A stretch of 8,460 bases of DNA from Candidatus Saccharimonadota bacterium. Lineage in GTDB: Bacteria; Patescibacteriota; Saccharimonadia; CAILAD01; BJGX01. The notes beneath the pieces were generated by a model that saw only the letters and a program-made list of their open reading frames with translations, was not told where the DNA came from and made no database searches. How positions within the stretch are numbered: the first letter of the stretch is position 1; the number at the start of each line of letters is the position of its first letter. Shown here piece by piece: positions 6,061-8,460 of the stretch. The stretch covers positions 2,906-11,365 of the forward strand of contig JACDEK010000018.1 of NCBI GenBank assembly GCA_013816445.1. The letters are read 5' to 3'. The position numbers were made by a program, and so were the translations under genes.

Positions 6061-6089
6061 ATTGTAACTGAATTTAGCTGAAGATTCAA
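6061..6089 (-). promoter_or_regulatory. Promoter of the coupled membrane-protein pair
   Basis: TTGAAT (6084-6089), a 17-bp spacer and TACAAT (6061-6066) lie on the minus strand, with a predicted start near 6054 and a leader of about 45 nt. The -35 box lies partly inside the T-run of the preceding terminator, so the units are packed end to end. Confidence 0.6.
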
Positions 6090-6118
6090 AAAAATCCCTC
6101 AGCTTTACGCTGGGGGAT
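6088..6118 (-). terminator. Terminator of the 97-aa gene
   Basis: ATCCCCCAGC (6109-6118) pairs with GCTGAGGGAT (6094-6103), with one non-Watson-Crick pair, around a 5-base loop, followed on the minus strand by a run of seven T (6094-6088). Confidence 0.85.
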
Positions 6119-6139
6119 AAATAGTACTGATAGTAGGTA

Positions 6140-6433
6140 TTAACTTGCCGGGGGCAGGTCTTCTGACTCTTGATTGGTTACATCAGGTACTTGCGGCAGT
6201 CTTTCTGCAACTTTGCCAAGCCGCTCAGCTAGTTCTTCTGGTGAGACACCAGCTGCGAGAGCAACCCTACTTAAGTGTTCAATTTGTTGTTGATTAAACG
6301 GGGCTTCGTTGGTTGGTTGCTTAACAGACCTTCGAGCAATAAGAGGCTTAATTTCGTCAGCCAGATGTATGTCTGCTCTCGGCTCAGTACCACTAGTACT
6401 ATCGTCTTGTACTGGCTCATCAGCACTGGGCAT
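6140..6433 (-). CDS. Unknown small acidic soluble protein (97 aa)
   Basis: I do not recognise the family. The ends (about 1-27 and 82-97) are rich in Asp, Glu, Ser, Pro and Thr and probably disordered. The middle (about 47-80) looks helical, with a segment AAGVSPEELAERLGKVAERL (60-79) that resembles a short helix-turn-helix or coiled element. No membrane segment or catalytic motif is seen. ATG 6433 has the full AAAGGAGG Shine-Dalgarno sequence 6 nt upstream, the best ribosome binding site in the window, so this frame is very likely real despite an overlapping open frame on the same strand (6271-6543). It has its own promoter and terminator, so it is a single-gene unit between fusA and the membrane-protein pair. 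Confidence 0.75.
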   Translation of the reverse strand: MPSADEPVQDDSTSGTEPRADIHLADEIKPLIARRSVKQPTNEAPFNQQQIEHLSRVALAAGVSPEELAERLGKVAERLPQVPDVTNQESEDLPPAS

Positions 6434-6511
6434 GACGAACCTCCTTTGCTTGCCGGTGATTGTGACGGGTTACTCCGCCCGCTTGCACCAATCCCAGGTA
6501 AGGCATACCAT

Positions 6512-6539
6512 ATGATACGCTTTTTTGTGTAATTAACAA
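6512..6539 (-). promoter_or_regulatory. Probable promoter of the 97-aa gene, with structured GC-rich leader
   Basis: TTGTTA (6534-6539), a 16-bp spacer and TATCAT (6512-6517) lie on the minus strand. The leader of about 70 nt is richer in GC than its surroundings and can fold: GGTG pairs with CACC, enclosing a GCGGG/CCCGT stem, leaving the ribosome binding site free. The boxes are only moderately close to consensus. Confidence 0.45.
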
Positions 6540-6572
6540 GCATAAGATGTACTATATATACTGTTTTGCAAT

Positions 6573-6601
6573 AAAAAAGACCCCGCTTGGGGGTCTTTTT
6601 T
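6573..6601 (-). terminator. fusA terminator
   Basis: A perfect 12-bp stem (6590-6601 with 6573-6584) with a 5-base loop and flanking A and T runs lies 18 bp after the fusA stop codon. It separates fusA from the genes that follow. Confidence 0.92.
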
Positions 6602-6618
6602 ATTTGTAGTAAATAGTA

Positions 6619-8460
6619 CTAGCTTGTACCTTCAGCTCGAGCTGCAGTGTATTTACCAATCAATTCCTCGGCAACATTACGAGGAACTTCAGCATAATGA
6701 TCAAATTCCATTGCATAGCTAGCTCGTCCTTGAGTCATAGAACGCATAGTAGTAGCGTAACCAAACATTTCAGCGAGAGGCACAAATGAACGAATTAGCT
6801 TAGCACCATTGCGGTCTTCCATCTCGTCTACTCGACCACGTTTAGCATTAATATCCCCTATAACATCACCCATAAATTCTTCTGGGGTAGTAATTTCGAC
6901 TTTCATAATTGGTTCCATAATAACTGGCTGGGCTTTCCTCACACCCTCTTGTAGTGCTATAGAGCCGGCAATCTTAAAAGCCAGCTCACTACTATCTACT
7001 TCGTGATAACTACCATCATATAATTTACAGTGAACATCTACTACTGGATAGCCAGCAAGTACACCGTTAGCCATAGCTTCTTTTACACCCTGCTCTATTG
7101 GCTTAATGTATTCTTTTGGAACAGCACCACCTACGATTGCATTTTCAAATTCAAAGATTTTTGTCTTATCTTCATCATCAGTCTTTACAAGTGGGCTGAG
7201 TTCTAGCCAAACATGACCATATTGACCTCTACCACCACTTTGACGCACAAATTTACTTTCTATCTGAGTACTGCCTTTAATAGTTTCTCTAAAAGCAACT
7301 TGTGGACGACCAACATTGGCCTCTACCTTAAACTCACGCTTCATTCTATCAACAATAACGTCTAAATGAAGCTCACCCATGCCGTCAATAATGGTTTGGC
7401 CACTATCTTCATCAGTATGCACACGAAAAGTTGGGTCTTCTTCAGCTAAACGAGAGAGTGCGATACCCATTTTTTCTTGATCGGCTTTGGTTTTGGGCTC
7501 AATAGCAATACTAATAACTGGCTCAGGAAAAATAATACTTTCAAGTACCATTGGGCTACTCATATCGCTCAGGGTGTGGCCAGTAATTGTAGCCTTAAGA
7601 CCAACCGCAGCGGCAATTTCACCAGCAAATACTTCGTCTACTTCTTCACGGTTATTAGCGTGCATTCGCACTATTCGCCCAATACGTTCTTTCTCACCGG
7701 TACTACTATTGAGTACATAGCTACCTGTTTTGATAGTTCCTGAGTACACTCTAAAAAACGCTAGCTTACCTACAAACGGGTCAGTAGCGATCTTAAAGGC
7801 GAGGGCTGCAAATGGTGCAGTATCACTAACTTCTAGTACTTTTTCATCACCAGTTTTGTTATCAATTGCTAGTGGCGGGGTAATATCAAGTGGGCTTGGC
7901 AAGTATTCAGTAACGATATCAAGAAGTTTTTCTACCATTACGCCTCGGCCATCACCACCAGAAACAATAAAGAAATCGCCGCGCAATACAGACTTGCGAA
8001 TAACGAGCTTAATTTCTTCTTCAGTTAGCTCAGTACCTTCAAGATATTTTTCCATAATAACATCATCTATATCTACAGCAGCTTCAATAAGGTGCTGGCG
8101 GTAGTTTTGAGCCTTCTCTAGCATATCTGATGGAATTTCACTCTCCACAAGTTCTTTGTCGTTGTATTCTTTATAGGTATAGGCCTTCATAGCAATAAGA
8201 TCTACTACGCCGTTAATTTCTTGCTCAAAACCAATCGGTAAGTGAATTGGGTAAGCGTGCTTGGTTAAGCGCTCGTGAATACTCTCTAGGCTTTTGTAAA
8301 AATCACCACCTGTTTGATTGATTTTATTAATAAAACAAATACGTGGCACGCCATACTTATCAGCTTGTCGCCAAACAGTCTCTGACTGAGGCTCAACACC
8401 CATCTTACCGTCAAATACAGTCACAGCGCCGTCGAGCACTCGCAGTGAACGCTCTACTTC
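6619..8460 (-). CDS. fusA: Elongation factor G, 5' end missing (613 aa visible)
   Basis: EF-G is the GTPase that drives ribosomal translocation and, with RRF, ribosome recycling. The frame runs open to the right edge, entering at EVERSLRVLDGAV just after the G3 motif, so about 80-90 residues including the P-loop and switch I are outside. Domain II is typical (FKIATDPFVGKLAFFRVYSG). Domain III has DGMGELHLDVIVDRM, domain IV has QSGGRGQYGHV and GGAVPKEY, and domain V has EFMGDVIGDINAKRG; all look normal, so it is a true EF-G and not a tetracycline-resistance relative. The G domain is unusual: G4 reads NKIN (8317-8328) instead of NKMD, and the G5 region reads VSGGDGRG (about 7939-7965) where other EF-Gs have GSAFKNKG. 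The gene ends TAG at 6619-6621. Upstream genes (normally rpsG and rpsL) would lie past the right edge. Confidence 0.97.
   Translation of the reverse strand, partial: EVERSLRVLDGAVTVFDGKMGVEPQSETVWRQADKYGVPRICFINKINQTGGDFYKSLESIHERLTKHAYPIHLPIGFEQEINGVVDLIAMKAYTYKEYNDKELVESEIPSDMLEKAQNYRQHLIEAAVDIDDVIMEKYLEGTELTEEEIKLVIRKSVLRGDFFIVSGGDGRGVMVEKLLDIVTEYLPSPLDITPPLAIDNKTGDEKVLEVSDTAPFAALAFKIATDPFVGKLAFFRVYSGTIKTGSYVLNSSTGEKERIGRIVRMHANNREEVDEVFAGEIAAAVGLKATITGHTLSDMSSPMVLESIIFPEPVISIAIEPKTKADQEKMGIALSRLAEEDPTFRVHTDEDSGQTIIDGMGELHLDVIVDRMKREFKVEANVGRPQVAFRETIKGSTQIESKFVRQSGGRGQYGHVWLELSPLVKTDDEDKTKIFEFENAIVGGAVPKEYIKPIEQGVKEAMANGVLAGYPVVDVHCKLYDGSYHEVDSSELAFKIAGSIALQEGVRKAQPVIMEPIMKVEITTPEEFMGDVIGDINAKRGRVDEMEDRNGAKLIRSFVPLAEMFGYATTMRSMTQGRASYAMEFDHYAEVPRNVAEELIGKYTAARAEGTS

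Noticed and set aside
6271..6543. Overlapping 90-aa frame on the minus strand that starts upstream of the 97-aa gene.
   Set aside because: Its ATG (6543) lies just upstream of the predicted -35 box, it has no ribosome binding site, and it runs in another frame through a gene that has a full AAAGGAGG site and its own terminator.

Overview
The window is bacterial, AT-rich (about 40% GC by eye), compact, and almost entirely coded on the minus strand. Its core is part of the classical str/S10 translation-factor cluster, in minus-strand order: fusA (EF-G, N-terminus cut off by the right edge), three small unrecognised genes, tuf (EF-Tu), rpsJ (ribosomal protein S10) and an ABC-F ATPase. Compact spacing, small novel membrane proteins around translation genes, an unusual EF-G G domain, and S10 followed by a terminator instead of rplC suggest a Candidate Phyla Radiation (Patescibacteria) genome, most likely Saccharibacteria/TM7. 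That placement is an inference; no 16S or other decisive marker is present.

Region by region. 1-200 has no coding region I can support. It holds a good minus-strand promoter with a palindrome in its spacer, followed by two terminator-like hairpins, and looks like a structured leader or a short RNA gene. 204-461 (-) is a small membrane protein. 513-783 (-) has no ORF but is bounded by a good promoter and a 10-bp stem plus U-run terminator; it folds into several nested hairpins and looks like an independent RNA gene of about 270 nt that I cannot assign to a known family. 892-1242 (-) is a DUF4870 membrane protein. 1432-1872 (+) is the only plus-strand gene: an unknown 146-aa protein with its own promoter, repeated TGACAAT motifs, a hairpin over its ribosome binding site and a strong terminator.

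1993-3636 (-) is a complete ABC-F protein with what looks like an almost leaderless transcript. 3691-5230 (-) is rpsJ and tuf, co-transcribed from a near-consensus promoter and closed by a terminator. 5369-6008 (-) is a translationally coupled pair of small two-helix membrane proteins with its own promoter and terminator. 6140-6433 (-) is a small acidic soluble protein, also a separate unit. 6619-8460 (-) is fusA, with its own terminator.

EF-G, EF-Tu and S10 serve elongation and the 30S subunit, and the ABC-F protein probably acts on stalled ribosomes, so most recognised genes concern translation. The str cluster is split into short units, each with its own promoter and terminator, and -35 boxes often sit in or beside the preceding terminator.

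The two observations most worth following are (1) EF-G lacks the Asp of the G4 NKxD motif (it reads NKIN) and has SGG where SAx is expected in G5, although EF-Tu nearby is canonical at both; and (2) the unassigned structured RNA gene at 513-783.
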